Part shown: positions 26,536 through 36,477 of the stretch, piece after piece
Layout of the letters: every line of letters starts with the position of its first letter
How positions within the stretch are numbered: the first letter of the stretch is position 1
Assembly (NCBI GenBank): GCA_011455275.1
Contig: CP015028.1
Span: 1,586,911 to 1,650,910 of the forward strand
Direction of reading: 5' to 3'
Origin: Pasteurellaceae bacterium Orientalotternb1
GTDB lineage: Bacteria; Pseudomonadota; Gammaproteobacteria; Enterobacterales; Pasteurellaceae
DNA: 64,000 nucleotides
The notes under the pieces: model-generated
What the model was told of the DNA's origin: nothing
Seen by the model: only the letters and a program-made list of their open reading frames with translations
Database searches by the model: none
Made by a program: the position numbers and the translations under genes

Positions 26536-27204
26536 CTATTCTCCTTTGCGGTTAAGTAAGAACACATAAAGATCGTGGGCAAAAGCATCTAGATCTTGCG
26601 ATAAATTGCGGTTTAGGCGGGTAATTGCGTTATAGGCTAATACTGCAGGAATCGCAACAAACAAGCCCATTGCGGTAGCAACCAATGCTTCGCCGATTGG
26701 AGCGGAAACCGTTGCAATACTGACCTGCCCTTGTTGGCTGATATCCATTAACGCATTGAAAATACCCCAAACGGTGCCGAATAATCCGATGAAAGGAGCA
26801 ACCGCACCAATTGAAGCCAATGCCACCAATCCGCCATCAAACTGGCGTAAGGCTTGGTTAATCCCATTACGGATATTTAAGGTAAGGTAATCTTTTAACG
26901 AAAGTTGTGCTTGCAAGCCTGATAAACTACCTTTGTTTTGTTGGTAAGATTGATAAGAAGGTAATACCGTTTGCAAAATTTGAGCAATGACGGAATGGTC
27001 TTTTTCAACTACTGTTTGTGCTTGTTGCAGATCTTTTGATTGCCAGAAGTTTTTCAGTGTTGTGGTATTACGACGTTTCACGTTCAGCATTTTGAGTAAA
27101 CGAATCACGATAATACTCCAAGATATAATGCTCATTAACACTAAAATAGCAAAAGAGATCGTCAATACAATATCTTGTTGCTCAAAAATATGGATAAAAT
27201 TCAT
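26536..27204 (-). CDS. exbB: biopolymer transport protein ExbB, 222 aa
   Basis: Inner-membrane proton-channel protein of the MotA/TolQ/ExbB family, which energises TonB-dependent receptors. Three hydrophobic segments are visible (about residues 13-35, 120-145 and 165-190), including the conserved SIGAVAPFIGLFGTVWGI loop and EALVATAMGLFVAIPAV. It lies 21 bases after tonB. Length is slightly shorter than E. coli ExbB (244). Confidence 0.95.
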   Translation of the reverse strand: MNFIHIFEQQDIVLTISFAILVLMSIISWSIIVIRLLKMLNVKRRNTTTLKNFWQSKDLQQAQTVVEKDHSVIAQILQTVLPSYQSYQQNKGSLSGLQAQLSLKDYLTLNIRNGINQALRQFDGGLVALASIGAVAPFIGLFGTVWGIFNALMDISQQGQVSIATVSAPIGEALVATAMGLFVAIPAVLAYNAITRLNRNLSQDLDAFAHDLYVFLLNRKGE

Positions 27205-27225
27205 AAAATTAAAACCTCTTTTAAA

Positions 27226-28047
27226 TTATGCAGCTGTGCCGCAATTAAATACAAAATTAAACTGAACATAAGCCTGCACAGGTTTGCCATTTTCCTTCGC
27301 TGGATTGTAAATATGGCTTTTGGCACTCCGTTTTGCTTGATTATCAAGCCGTTTAATACCCGATGAGGAAATGATTTCCACATTCGCCGCTTTACCTGTT
27401 TCAGAAACTAGTACCTTCATACCGACTGTACCTTTATCTTCCGCCTCATTTGAAATATCGGAACAACTTCCTTTCATTGAGCGTCCAAAACCCGCACCTA
27501 ATGAGGCACTCACCGAACTATTGCCTTGGGTTGAAGTGCTACCTGCAATCCCTTTAGGACTCCCTATCGGTTGGTTGCTCGATGGTGAAACCGCTGCTTT
27601 TCCACTATTTTTTGCCACTTGAGGTGTTTTTTCCTTCGGAGGCTTCTTCTCTGCTTTTTTCTTTGGTTTTGGTGGTTCTTTCTTCGGTGTTGGTTTTTCG
27701 ACAAGTTTCGGCGGTGTTTTCACGATATCTACAGGTTCATTTTTAGCATCCGTTGTCACAATTTCTTGCTGTGGAGGATCTTGAGGCAATGGCTCAGGTT
27801 CAGGCTGAATTTCAGGCATTACCTCAGGTTCTGGTATTGAAACAGACTCTACAACAGTTTCTACTTCTGATGTGGCGGCTTCTACCCCCAAATTCACCTC
27901 TACCATTTGCAAATTACCGATCTCTTCAAAGGTCAGTTTTTGAAGAGGAATCTGTGCGATTCCCCACCCTAATAGAAGATGAAATGCTGCAACTGTGGTC
28001 ACCACAACAATAGAATACGTTCTATTTTGCTTCATGGTTAATTTCAC
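27226..28047 (-). CDS. tonB: TonB energy transducer, 273 aa
   Basis: Links the ExbBD motor to outer-membrane receptors such as TbpA. It has an N-terminal membrane anchor (SIVVVTTVAAFHLLLGWGIA, about residues 12-31), a central Pro/Glu then Pro/Lys-rich spacer (about 70-145), a Ser/Gly linker and a C-terminal TonB domain with GTVGMKVLVSETGKAANVEI and YNPAKENGKPVQAYVQFNF. It starts 10 bases after tbpA, so it is dedicated to, or co-regulated with, transferrin uptake. Confidence 0.94.
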   Translation of the reverse strand: MKLTMKQNRTYSIVVVTTVAAFHLLLGWGIAQIPLQKLTFEEIGNLQMVEVNLGVEAATSEVETVVESVSIPEPEVMPEIQPEPEPLPQDPPQQEIVTTDAKNEPVDIVKTPPKLVEKPTPKKEPPKPKKKAEKKPPKEKTPQVAKNSGKAAVSPSSNQPIGSPKGIAGSTSTQGNSSVSASLGAGFGRSMKGSCSDISNEAEDKGTVGMKVLVSETGKAANVEIISSSGIKRLDNQAKRSAKSHIYNPAKENGKPVQAYVQFNFVFNCGTAA

Positions 28048-28057
28048 CGTCTCTCTT

Positions 28058-30871
28058 TTAGAATTTCATTTCAAGTGATGCCACAAAGTTTCTCCCTGGG
28101 GCTGCGTAACGAGCATAGTTACCCACATCATGATGCTTATTGATCGCACCACTTGCCGATTGCCGAATCGATTCCCAAGTCGAATAGCGATAATTCATCA
28201 AGTTATATATCCCTCCTCGTAAGGTGAGAAAATCTTTGACTTTATAATGTCCAACAACATCAAACACATACCACGATTTTGCGGTGCGTTCTGTCGCATT
28301 CACCGTTTGCTCCTTGTTTTTCAGCTTGCTGAACGTTTTGCTTTGAATCTCATTCGGATTTTTCGCTTTCGAGTAAGTCATCATCACATTAAATCCCCAT
28401 TGGTTATTTTCAGGCTCTTCATACCCTAAGCCGAAGATATAACGTGAGGGCTGTACAGCATCAAAAACATAAGAGCGAATAGACTCTAAACCTGGGCGGT
28501 TTTCGATGGATTTTGGCTGAATACGGTTGTATGCTAGAGTAGTATAAAACCCTTCTGGAATAGCATCTGTGATACCGTTCCAATCTACCTTACCAACAAG
28601 GTTAATCCCTGCTAATTTCACGTCTTGAGCGTTATAGTAGTTATAGGTTTGTCCAATGAAAGTCGGATTCGCTTGATCTGCTAACGCAATCAATCCACGA
28701 TATTCATTACGGAAGTAACTCATCTCTAGACTACCAAAATTACCTTTAAAGCCGATACCAACTTCTTTATTAAGGGCTTTTTCAGGAGCTAAGTCGCTGG
28801 GTTTGTAGTATTTATCGAGTTCACCTTTAACAAACCCAGGAATTCGGTAGCCAAACATTTCTTGGAAGCTTGGTACACGGAAACCGTTCGATATTCGGTA
28901 AGAAAATGAGATATTTTGGGTTGGCTTCACCACAACCCCCATATTCCAAGAAAATGTTTTGTAGTCCTTACTTGCTGTCCAACTGTCTGAACTTCTAAAA
29001 CGATGGGTGTCGTAACGCCCCCCCATTCCAATATCTAAATATTTATTTATCGCAATGTTATCTCGCAATGCAATAAATTTATTATCACCATTGATCATAC
29101 GAGTGCTGCAATCACGATAAGAGGAGAGTTGTGTTGCACACAAATTATTGTGTAACACTTCACGACCATTTATACGATAAATGTAAGGATTATTAAACTC
29201 ACCATTTCCGCGAATAATGTTAGCATTCACCACTGAATAAGACTCAAAGTAATCTCCTCGCATTAGCTTTGATTGAAATTTATCCACTCCAGTGGTGAAA
29301 TTTGTATTGTGCTTCGTTTTCCAAACCGTCCACTTCTTATCTAAAGAAAACTTCACTAAATGGTGTTTTTCTGTATATTTATTACGTTCAGATCCATAGT
29401 AAGACCAAGGTTTATCTGCTGATGGTCGACAATGTTTATCGGTTTTTGGATATTCCACACAATGTGGATTATGTGTTTGAGTGTCTAATACAATTTCTTG
29501 ATTATCATAACTGAGTGCAGCCTCATCAAAGACACCTTTCTCATTGCCACGATAACGATAAACTAATCCCTTACGAAGCTTACGATGATTCTCATCATGA
29601 TATTGTGTGCGAGACCAACGCAACCCTACGGCAACGGCTTGATCGTTTGCTGAATCACGGATGAAAAGTCCATCCATAATGTGGTGACCTGCATACATCC
29701 CTGTACTTTGTCTAAACTTGTCTTTCTCTGCACCTGAATAGTAAGATTTTACGGTCATATCACGAATGTCATAACGTTGCTTGGTATGCTCGAACACACC
29801 ACCGATATAGTGACTTTCATTAAAATTGTAGCCTAATTTGGCTAACCAAGAATCAGTTTTGTACTTCATCGGATCAGGAATTACACGATCGTCTCCTGTA
29901 TATTCTTTGGCATTCAAACTCTCTTTGATATGCGGAATTTTTTCAATCTCTGCTTTTTCTTCTGGCGTGAATTGCCCTTGGCGAAGATGACCATATCTAA
30001 AATGGCTATCCGTTACCGATGATTTTGGTTTCGGTACACAATTTCCTAATTGACACTCATTTTCTAACACAAACCAACTTGCATATTTTTTATTGGGTTC
30101 TCCCCGAAAATCATACCTCTGCTCATAAGCACCTAAACGTGTAATTTCATAGTTCGTGGTATGAACAGCATCTTTATGTATCTGAAGAGATTTTCCATTT
30201 TTGTGAGTATATTGTACCAAGCCTTCAAAACCATGATGACGTGCCGCAAATCCTAATGAATTGGTATATTGCTCATTTTTACTACTATAGGCTGACTTGG
30301 TGGTTAGCCCCCAATTTTTACCCTCTTTAATCAGATCTGAAGGCTCTTTAGTACGAAAACCTATCGCACCACCTAAAGAACCACTACCATATTCTGCAGA
30401 ACTAGCCCCTTTACTAATTTCAACCGAAGCTATATTTTCATTTTCGACCTCATTGATCGAACCTCCACCTTGTCTTGATCGAGAGTTATGACCTTGTACA
30501 ACATAAGATTGTGCTTGTGGAAGCCCATCTACAACTAAGGCAATACGGTTTTTATCCACACCACGAATGGCATAACCTGCTGATCCTCCTCTGCCTTGCT
30601 CAACAATGGTGACACCAGGGTCATAACGGACTAAATCGCGAATACCTAATACTTGCTCACGATTTATCGTATCGCTGCTTTTAACAATCTTGCCTAAACC
30701 TGTAACATCTTTATCTTTGCGGGAGGCTTTTTTCTTACCTGTCACATATACATCATTTAACTGGACAGCTTCTTCCGCCATTGCAAAATTCACATGTGGA
30801 TAGCCTAAAATAGCTAAGTAAAGTGCAGAATACGTAAACGATTTACCTAATTTTTTTGCTTGGTACGGCAT
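28058..30871 (-). CDS. tbpA: transferrin-binding outer-membrane receptor TbpA, 937 aa
   Basis: TonB-dependent 22-strand barrel that strips iron from host transferrin. A signal sequence ends near NFAMAEE, followed by a TonB-box-like VQLNDVYVTGKKK and the plug domain (about 45-170, with NREQVLGIRDLVRYDPGV). The barrel ends with the C-terminal phenylalanine motif FVASLEMKF. Long extracellular loops with Cys pairs (for example CQLGNC and CATQLSSYRDC) fit Tbp/Lbp receptors. It follows tbpB by 18 bases. I assign TbpA over LbpA because of the partner lipoprotein and the Pasteurellaceae context. Confidence 0.92.
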   Translation of the reverse strand: MPYQAKKLGKSFTYSALYLAILGYPHVNFAMAEEAVQLNDVYVTGKKKASRKDKDVTGLGKIVKSSDTINREQVLGIRDLVRYDPGVTIVEQGRGGSAGYAIRGVDKNRIALVVDGLPQAQSYVVQGHNSRSRQGGGSINEVENENIASVEISKGASSAEYGSGSLGGAIGFRTKEPSDLIKEGKNWGLTTKSAYSSKNEQYTNSLGFAARHHGFEGLVQYTHKNGKSLQIHKDAVHTTNYEITRLGAYEQRYDFRGEPNKKYASWFVLENECQLGNCVPKPKSSVTDSHFRYGHLRQGQFTPEEKAEIEKIPHIKESLNAKEYTGDDRVIPDPMKYKTDSWLAKLGYNFNESHYIGGVFEHTKQRYDIRDMTVKSYYSGAEKDKFRQSTGMYAGHHIMDGLFIRDSANDQAVAVGLRWSRTQYHDENHRKLRKGLVYRYRGNEKGVFDEAALSYDNQEIVLDTQTHNPHCVEYPKTDKHCRPSADKPWSYYGSERNKYTEKHHLVKFSLDKKWTVWKTKHNTNFTTGVDKFQSKLMRGDYFESYSVVNANIIRGNGEFNNPYIYRINGREVLHNNLCATQLSSYRDCSTRMINGDNKFIALRDNIAINKYLDIGMGGRYDTHRFRSSDSWTASKDYKTFSWNMGVVVKPTQNISFSYRISNGFRVPSFQEMFGYRIPGFVKGELDKYYKPSDLAPEKALNKEVGIGFKGNFGSLEMSYFRNEYRGLIALADQANPTFIGQTYNYYNAQDVKLAGINLVGKVDWNGITDAIPEGFYTTLAYNRIQPKSIENRPGLESIRSYVFDAVQPSRYIFGLGYEEPENNQWGFNVMMTYSKAKNPNEIQSKTFSKLKNKEQTVNATERTAKSWYVFDVVGHYKVKDFLTLRGGIYNLMNYRYSTWESIRQSASGAINKHHDVGNYARYAAPGRNFVASLEMKF

Positions 30872-30889
30872 TCAGTTTCCTCCTTAATT

Positions 30890-32830
30890 TTATTTCTGCT
30901 CAACCTGTTTTGCACCGTAAACCACCCCGACTTTCGGATCGTGGCTATAGAAGGAACCGCCTAGCTCAGAAGCATTCTTTCCGTAAAATCCGCCCTGCGT
31001 TTCTGTTTTAAAATGAACAACTGCATTGCCCTGTGTGTTACCTTTATCTAAATAGATACCATATGCTCCAGTTTCTGCAGTACCTTTAAAACCATTGCCT
31101 TCAATCTTCGCCTCAATTTTAATCTCTTCGCCTTTAATACCATCTTGACGCTGTAACTCACCTGTCATCGTTCTATTTGCAAAATCCACCTTGAAATTGG
31201 CTCGATTGCCATTTTCAGAATCTTGTGGAGCAATCGATAACATTGGGCTTTTCTCTTTAGTAAAATAGCCTTGCCACGTGCCTTGATAATCCACTTGATG
31301 ATTTTGCGGCATCTCTTTCACTGGTGTACGAACTCCTTGAATAAATAGACTCTTACCAAACGGGGTATATCGTAATTCCTCTTTAGGTTTCAAATGATTG
31401 TGAGCAATAGTATCGTTGTTTTCCGTACTATTCGTCGCATTTTCATTATTGTCGTCTTTATTATGATCACCTTGTACTTGTTCACCGTCTTCCGCACTTG
31501 AAGAATCATCATTAGCAATCTCGAAATCCTCTTCATCAAAGATCTCTTCCTCTTCTATCTCCTCTTCTTCAATTGGCTCATAACGATCACTCGTATGATC
31601 AATCAACCCCAACTTCACATAATCCAAATTACCGCAACACACAGAAACCTTGACTTTATCTCCAGAAGGCAATGTCACCTCTTTCTCTTCAGTAAAACGT
31701 GAATTTGTTCTCAATAATGAAATTTCTTGCCCATCAATGACCAATTTATTAACATCACCAAAACTATTTAAATTGAACTGTGCGAAATCTTCTTTTTGAT
31801 CAACATTGATCCGCAATGCATCCATTACCACTTCAGTATCCACTGCGTTCTCATTTCTTTTCGCACCAAAAGCAATAAAAGCGGAGTTATTTTTTGTTAA
31901 GAAGCCCCCTGCCAATTCTTCCGCCTTATCGCCATAAAAACCGCCTTCCAGTTGTTCGGAATCACTGTGTAAGTAGAGATCTTCTTTGTCCGCTGCCGTT
32001 GCTTTGCCTACAAAGCGGTTTCCTTTAATGTCAGCTTGAATGTGATAACGTTCTTTCACATTCTCTTGCCCAAGGGGTAAACGTGGGTGAGAAACCAGTT
32101 TTCCCTCCAATTTTTTGGCATCGAAATCTGCCGTGAAATGAGCGGTATGTCCACCACGCTGCGGAGTACGACTCACGTCTTCAGAATAAGTATTTGGATT
32201 AGAATATTCTTTTTCTGCAACATAGAAGGTTCCCGACTCTAAACGATCACGTTTAATATCAGCAAGAAAGAACCAATCGCCTTGATAACTCACCACACCT
32301 TGCTTCGGTAACTCTTTAGCGGTTCGGTCACCTTGATAGTAAATTGTGCCACTTGCACCTTGACGGAAAACAGTTTCTTTACCAATTTTCCCTACAGACT
32401 CTGTTCGGGCAAATTTTTGATAATCTTTAATCCCGATACGTATATACTTGAAATTTTTATGTTCAGGAAATACTTCGTGCGTGATGGTTTTGATATGATC
32501 AGGATTCAACGGCACGTTGATTTCCACATCATCTTCTAAACGAACTAATTCCCCATTCTCATTTTTATAACGGGCTTGATTGCGTCTAACAATATCTAAG
32601 CTCTGCCCCAAATGAGGTGTCACTATAGAGCTTGGAGAGTTGTTACCCGCCTGATTATCATTGCCATTGTTATCATTCTCTTGAGGTTTATACTCTTTTT
32701 TTACCTTTGGCGGCACAGGATCATCGTCATTGACAATGACATTCGGTTCAAAACTCCCACCACCACAAGCACTCAAAAGAAGGGGGATAAATAAAGCAAC
32801 TTGCTTTTTGTTGAATACATTTTTCATCAT
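30890..32830 (-). CDS. tbpB: transferrin-binding surface lipoprotein TbpB, 646 aa
   Basis: Surface lipoprotein that captures iron-loaded transferrin for TbpA. The lipobox LLLSACGGGS places the lipidated cysteine at residue 22. Two homologous lobes are visible, each with a GxFYG-type barrel repeat (GGFYGDKAEELAGGF and GGFYGKNASELGGSF). Between the lobes, from about residue 420 to 490, is a strongly acidic Glu/Asp then Asn/Asp-rich stretch, longer than I expect for A. pleuropneumoniae-type TbpB (about 547 aa in total). The second ATG, one codon on, is an equally good start. First gene of the operon, with Fur-like boxes upstream. Confidence 0.93.
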   Translation of the reverse strand: MMKNVFNKKQVALFIPLLLSACGGGSFEPNVIVNDDDPVPPKVKKEYKPQENDNNGNDNQAGNNSPSSIVTPHLGQSLDIVRRNQARYKNENGELVRLEDDVEINVPLNPDHIKTITHEVFPEHKNFKYIRIGIKDYQKFARTESVGKIGKETVFRQGASGTIYYQGDRTAKELPKQGVVSYQGDWFFLADIKRDRLESGTFYVAEKEYSNPNTYSEDVSRTPQRGGHTAHFTADFDAKKLEGKLVSHPRLPLGQENVKERYHIQADIKGNRFVGKATAADKEDLYLHSDSEQLEGGFYGDKAEELAGGFLTKNNSAFIAFGAKRNENAVDTEVVMDALRINVDQKEDFAQFNLNSFGDVNKLVIDGQEISLLRTNSRFTEEKEVTLPSGDKVKVSVCCGNLDYVKLGLIDHTSDRYEPIEEEEIEEEEIFDEEDFEIANDDSSSAEDGEQVQGDHNKDDNNENATNSTENNDTIAHNHLKPKEELRYTPFGKSLFIQGVRTPVKEMPQNHQVDYQGTWQGYFTKEKSPMLSIAPQDSENGNRANFKVDFANRTMTGELQRQDGIKGEEIKIEAKIEGNGFKGTAETGAYGIYLDKGNTQGNAVVHFKTETQGGFYGKNASELGGSFYSHDPKVGVVYGAKQVEQK

Positions 32831-32856
32831 AAAGCCTCAGAAATCTCACACACAAA

Positions 32857-32910
32857 TAAAAACAATTCTCATATTCTATAAAATGATCTTTTATCTGTAA
32901 ATAATTGTCA
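32857..32910 (-). promoter_or_regulatory. tbpB promoter with two Fur-like boxes
   Basis: On the minus strand TTTACA (32896-32901) and TAGAAT (32873-32878) lie 17 bases apart. A Fur-like 15-mer, TGACAAT-T-ATTTACA (32896-32910, 11 of 14 match to TGATAAT-N-ATTATCA), overlaps the -35. A weaker one (32857-32871) lies just past the -10. This fits iron repression of the tbp-tonB operon. The rest of the 32831-33213 gap holds an uptake signal and the promoter region of the plus-strand transporter. Confidence 0.65.
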
Positions 32911-33213
32911 TTAAAAAATCCATAAAAAAATAATGAAATTAAAATAACTGACACTTATTCACATAACAAACCGTAAGGTAAAGGCGATTAACTGCGGTGT
33001 AACATTTAAACACAATATATTACTTGGTAAATGGCACTGAATTCCGATTAAAATCGCGAAAATGAGAGTATGGAAAACGTCGTATAGCAGATTTAAATTT
33101 GCAAAATTTGTCAGGAAAGTGGCCGCTTGTTGTCAATTTATTTGAGATAGATCGCATTTTTCTAAGGATAATTTTGATAAACTATATACAGTTTAATTTC
33201 TTAGTGAGGCTAT

Positions 33214-34866
33214 ATGAGCGAAATTGCATTAACAGTTAGCCTATTATCCTTAGTCGCCGTATTAGGACTTTGGATAGGGCATATTAAAGTTCGGGGCGTC
33301 AGTCTCGGGATTGGTGGTGTACTATTTGGGGGCATTATTGTTTCCCATTTTATGACCCAATACGGCATCAAACTCGATCCCCATACCCTCCACTTCATCC
33401 AAGAATTCGGACTCATTCTCTTTGTTTACACCATTGGTATCCAAGTTGGACCAGGCTTCTTCGCTTCCCTTCGTCAATCAGGTTTAAAACTTAATGCATT
33501 TGCCTTGATGATTGTTGGGATCAGCGGTATCTTAGTGATTTTGCTGCACAAGCTCTTTGATGTGCCGTTACCTGTGATTCTGGGCATCTTCTCGGGTGCC
33601 GTGACCAATACCCCATCACTCGGTGCAGGACAGCAGATTTTGACGGAACTTGGCAGCGATACTTCCGTAATGGGAATGGGGTATGCGATTGCCTATCCGT
33701 TTGGAATCGTAGGCATTCTGCTTTCGATGTGGTTAATTCGCATTCTGTTTAAAATCAATATTGATCACGAAGCAGAGCAATTCGATAGTACACAAAACAG
33801 TAAAAAAGAGGGGTTGAGTACCTTAAACGTACGTGTGACAAATCCCAATTTGAATGGTTTAACCTTAAAAGAATTCCCCGATTTTGAGCTACACGATGTT
33901 GTCTACTCCCGACTAAAACGTGGCGAAGAACTTTTTGTGCCGAAAGTCGATACCCAAATTCAGCTCAACGACGTGCTGCACCTTGTAGGCGATAAAGCCA
34001 CGTTGCATAAAATGCAGATGATCATCGGTGAAGAAGTAAATATTTCAATCACAACCAAAGGCACCATTTACCGTAGCGAACGTGCGGTGGTCACAAATGA
34101 AAAAGTGTTCGGCAAAAAGATTCGTCAACTGATGTTAAAAGGCAAATATGATGTAGTGATTTCCCGTCTAAACCGTGCAGGCGTAGAGCTTGTCCCGACA
34201 GGAGAAATGTCGCTCCAATTCGGTGACGTGTTGAACCTTGTTGGTCGCCAAGAAGACATCAAACAGGTGATGAACATCATCGGTAATGCACAGCAAAAAC
34301 TACAACAAGTCCAAATGTTGCCTATTTTTATCGGGATTGGATTAGGGGTGCTACTTGGTTCAATTCCAATTTATATCCCAGGGTTCCCTGTGGCGTTAAA
34401 ATTAGGCTTAGCGGGCGGGCCTCTCGTGGTCGCCTTGATCTTAGCCCGTATCGGCAGCTTCCGAAAACTCTACTGGTTTATGCCCCCAAGTGCGAACCTC
34501 GCCCTACGTGAAATCGGTATTGTGCTATTCTTAGCCGTTGTGGGCTGGAAGGCTGGCGGTAACTTCCTGAATACTCTGCTGAGTAATGATGGTTTAGCGT
34601 GGATCTGCTACGGTGCGATCATCACCTTCATTCCTCTTATCGTGACCGGCATCGTGGCACGCATTTACGGCAAACTCAACTATCTCACACTATGCGGCTT
34701 ACTTGCTGGGTCAATGACGGATCCTCCCGCCCTCGCCTTTGCAAATGCCATCAAAGAAGGCAATGGGGCCTCTGCACTCTCTTATGCAACGGTGTATCCA
34801 CTAGTGATGTTCTGTCGCATTATTCTGCCGCAGCTCTTGGCGATTCTGCTCTGGACGGTGAGCTGA
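33214..34866 (+). CDS. YidE/AspT-family putative transporter, 550 aa
   Basis: Inner-membrane protein of the AAE transporter family. Five or six helices at each end (about residues 1-180 and 370-550) flank two cytoplasmic TrkA-C (RCK_C) domains, about residues 200-280 and 285-365; the second holds the segment [27 protein letters not shown]. The duplicated half-transporter layout and the start [20 protein letters not shown] match Pasteurellaceae YidE. The substrate of YidE is not established. Ribosome site GTGAGG. Expressed alone, with an uptake-signal pair as probable terminator. Confidence 0.88.
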   Translation: MSEIALTVSLLSLVAVLGLWIGHIKVRGVSLGIGGVLFGGIIVSHFMTQYGIKLDPHTLHFIQEFGLILFVYTIGIQVGPGFFASLRQSGLKLNAFALMIVGISGILVILLHKLFDVPLPVILGIFSGAVTNTPSLGAGQQILTELGSDTSVMGMGYAIAYPFGIVGILLSMWLIRILFKINIDHEAEQFDSTQNSKKEGLSTLNVRVTNPNLNGLTLKEFPDFELHDVVYSRLKRGEELFVPKVDTQIQLNDVLHLVGDKATLHKMQMIIGEEVNISITTKGTIYRSERAVVTNEKVFGKKIRQLMLKGKYDVVISRLNRAGVELVPTGEMSLQFGDVLNLVGRQEDIKQVMNIIGNAQQKLQQVQMLPIFIGIGLGVLLGSIPIYIPGFPVALKLGLAGGPLVVALILARIGSFRKLYWFMPPSANLALREIGIVLFLAVVGWKAGGNFLNTLLSNDGLAWICYGAIITFIPLIVTGIVARIYGKLNYLTLCGLLAGSMTDPPALAFANAIKEGNGASALSYATVYPLVMFCRIILPQLLAILLWTVS

Positions 34867-34881
34867 CCCTTCTCCCCAAAT

Positions 34882-34953
34882 ACAAGCGGTCAGATCCGAT
34901 GATTTTTTTGCAAATATCAAATTGCAAAATTTTCGACGGATCTGACCGCTTGT
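34882..34953. terminator. inverted uptake-signal pair between convergent genes
   Basis: ACAAGCGGTCAGATCCG (34882-34898) is the perfect complement of 34937-34953, a 17-bp stem between the convergent YidE-type gene and glmU. Confidence 0.65.
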
Positions 34954-34969
34954 TATCACTTGTTTTGGC

Positions 34970-36334
34970 TTACTTTTTCTTCACAGGACGCTGCCAGCCT
35001 GCGATATGACGCTGTGGCACACGGGTGATAACAAGTTCATTTGCCGCAACGTCTTTCGTTACTGTTGAACCTGCACCAATGGTTGAGCCATCCGCAATGG
35101 TCACAGGGGCAACCAGTTGGCTATCGGAACCAACAAATACATCATTGCCGATCACTGTTTTGAACTTGTTCGCTCCGTCATAGTTACAGGTAATCACTCC
35201 CGCCCCAATATTGCATTTCTCGCCAATTTCTGCATCGCCTACATAAGACAGGTGGTTCACTTTTGAACCTTTGGCAATTTGAGCATTTTTGATTTCCACA
35301 AAGTTGCCGATATGGGTTTCCGCCGCCAATTCCGTACCTGGACGCAAACGGGAGAATGGACCGATTTTCGCCGCTTCACCAATCACCGTATCTTCAATCA
35401 CGGAGTACGGTTTGATGTCGACATCATCGGCGATCACGCAGTTTTTCAGCACTGAACCCGCTCCGATTTTTATGCGATCGCCCAACTTCACTTCGCCTTC
35501 TAGCACCACATTCACATCAATTTCGACATCTTTACCATGTGAAACCGTGCCACGTAGATCGAAACGGTTTGGGTCAATGATCGTTACCCCCGCCAACAGC
35601 AATTTTTCTGCCTGTTTACGTTGGAAATAACGTTCTAACGCCGCAAGTTGCAAGCGGTTGTTTGCCCCTTCCACTTCCATTAAATCCGTGGCTTGAATGG
35701 CTTGCACCTTGAAACCATCACGATTTGCCATCGCAATCACATCAGTGATGTAGTATTCGCCTTGAGCATTATTGTTATCAAGCTGTGCTAACCATTTTTT
35801 GAAACTTGCGCCGCTTGCGACCATCACACCCGTGTTGATTTCTTGGATTTTGAGCTGATCGGGGTTGGCATCTTTCTGCTCGACAATGCCAACCACCGAA
35901 CCATTTTCACGTATGATGCGACCATAGCCCGTCGGGTTGTCTAGCACCACTGTCAATAATCCAATACCATTGTCAGGCTTCGCTGCAATCAATTTTTCCA
36001 AAGTTTCTTTGGTGATCAAAGGAGCATCACCGTAAAGCATCAAAATATTTTCATCGTCCGCAAAAAACGGAGCGGCTTGCTGCATTGCGTGTCCTGTGCC
36101 GAGTTGTTCCGCTTGCAATACCCAATTGACGGGCTCGTCTTTCAAACGGCTTTGTAACAACTCGCCGCCATGCCCGTAAATTAAATGGATATTTTCCGCT
36201 TCAAGCTGTTTGGCGGTGTCAATAACGTGTTTCACCATCGGCTTGCCTGCGATGTTATGTAATACTTTCGGCAAATCTGAATACATACGAGTGCCTTTAC
36301 CGGCGGCTAAAATCACGACGCTGAGTTTATTCAT
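34970..36334 (-). CDS. glmU: bifunctional UDP-GlcNAc synthesis enzyme GlmU, 454 aa
   Basis: Acetylates glucosamine-1-phosphate and then uridylylates it to UDP-GlcNAc for cell wall and LPS. The N-terminal pyrophosphorylase motif LAAGKGTRM is at 9-17. The C-terminal left-handed beta-helix acetyltransferase has the hexapeptide repeats and the conserved [11 protein letters not shown]. Normal length of about 455. It is flanked by uptake-signal hairpins on both sides, so it is probably transcribed alone. Confidence 0.97.
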   Translation of the reverse strand: MNKLSVVILAAGKGTRMYSDLPKVLHNIAGKPMVKHVIDTAKQLEAENIHLIYGHGGELLQSRLKDEPVNWVLQAEQLGTGHAMQQAAPFFADDENILMLYGDAPLITKETLEKLIAAKPDNGIGLLTVVLDNPTGYGRIIRENGSVVGIVEQKDANPDQLKIQEINTGVMVASGASFKKWLAQLDNNNAQGEYYITDVIAMANRDGFKVQAIQATDLMEVEGANNRLQLAALERYFQRKQAEKLLLAGVTIIDPNRFDLRGTVSHGKDVEIDVNVVLEGEVKLGDRIKIGAGSVLKNCVIADDVDIKPYSVIEDTVIGEAAKIGPFSRLRPGTELAAETHIGNFVEIKNAQIAKGSKVNHLSYVGDAEIGEKCNIGAGVITCNYDGANKFKTVIGNDVFVGSDSQLVAPVTIADGSTIGAGSTVTKDVAANELVITRVPQRHIAGWQRPVKKK

Positions 36335-36399
36335 TGGGAATCCTTCTAAATCGAAAAAATGGTGACTATTTTACCGAAACATCGCCCTGTCGAAAACAA

Positions 36400-36464
36400 A
36401 CAAGCGGTCAGATCCTAGAAAAGTTTTGCAATTTGCAAAAAATGCTAAGGATCTGACCGCTTGT
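36400..36464. terminator. inverted uptake-signal pair upstream of glmU
   Basis: ACAAGCGGTCAGATCCT (36400-36416) pairs with 36448-36464 (17 bp). It lies between the acrB-type stop (minus strand) and the glmU start, so it probably ends the efflux operon. Confidence 0.65.
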
Positions 36465-36477
36465 AATGGCGGATAAA

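Noticed and set aside
31440-31580. possible CRISPR-like short repeats in tbpB
   Set aside because: The repetition is codon repetition for Glu/Asp within an intact frame; there are no regular spacers. No CRISPR array was seen anywhere in the window.
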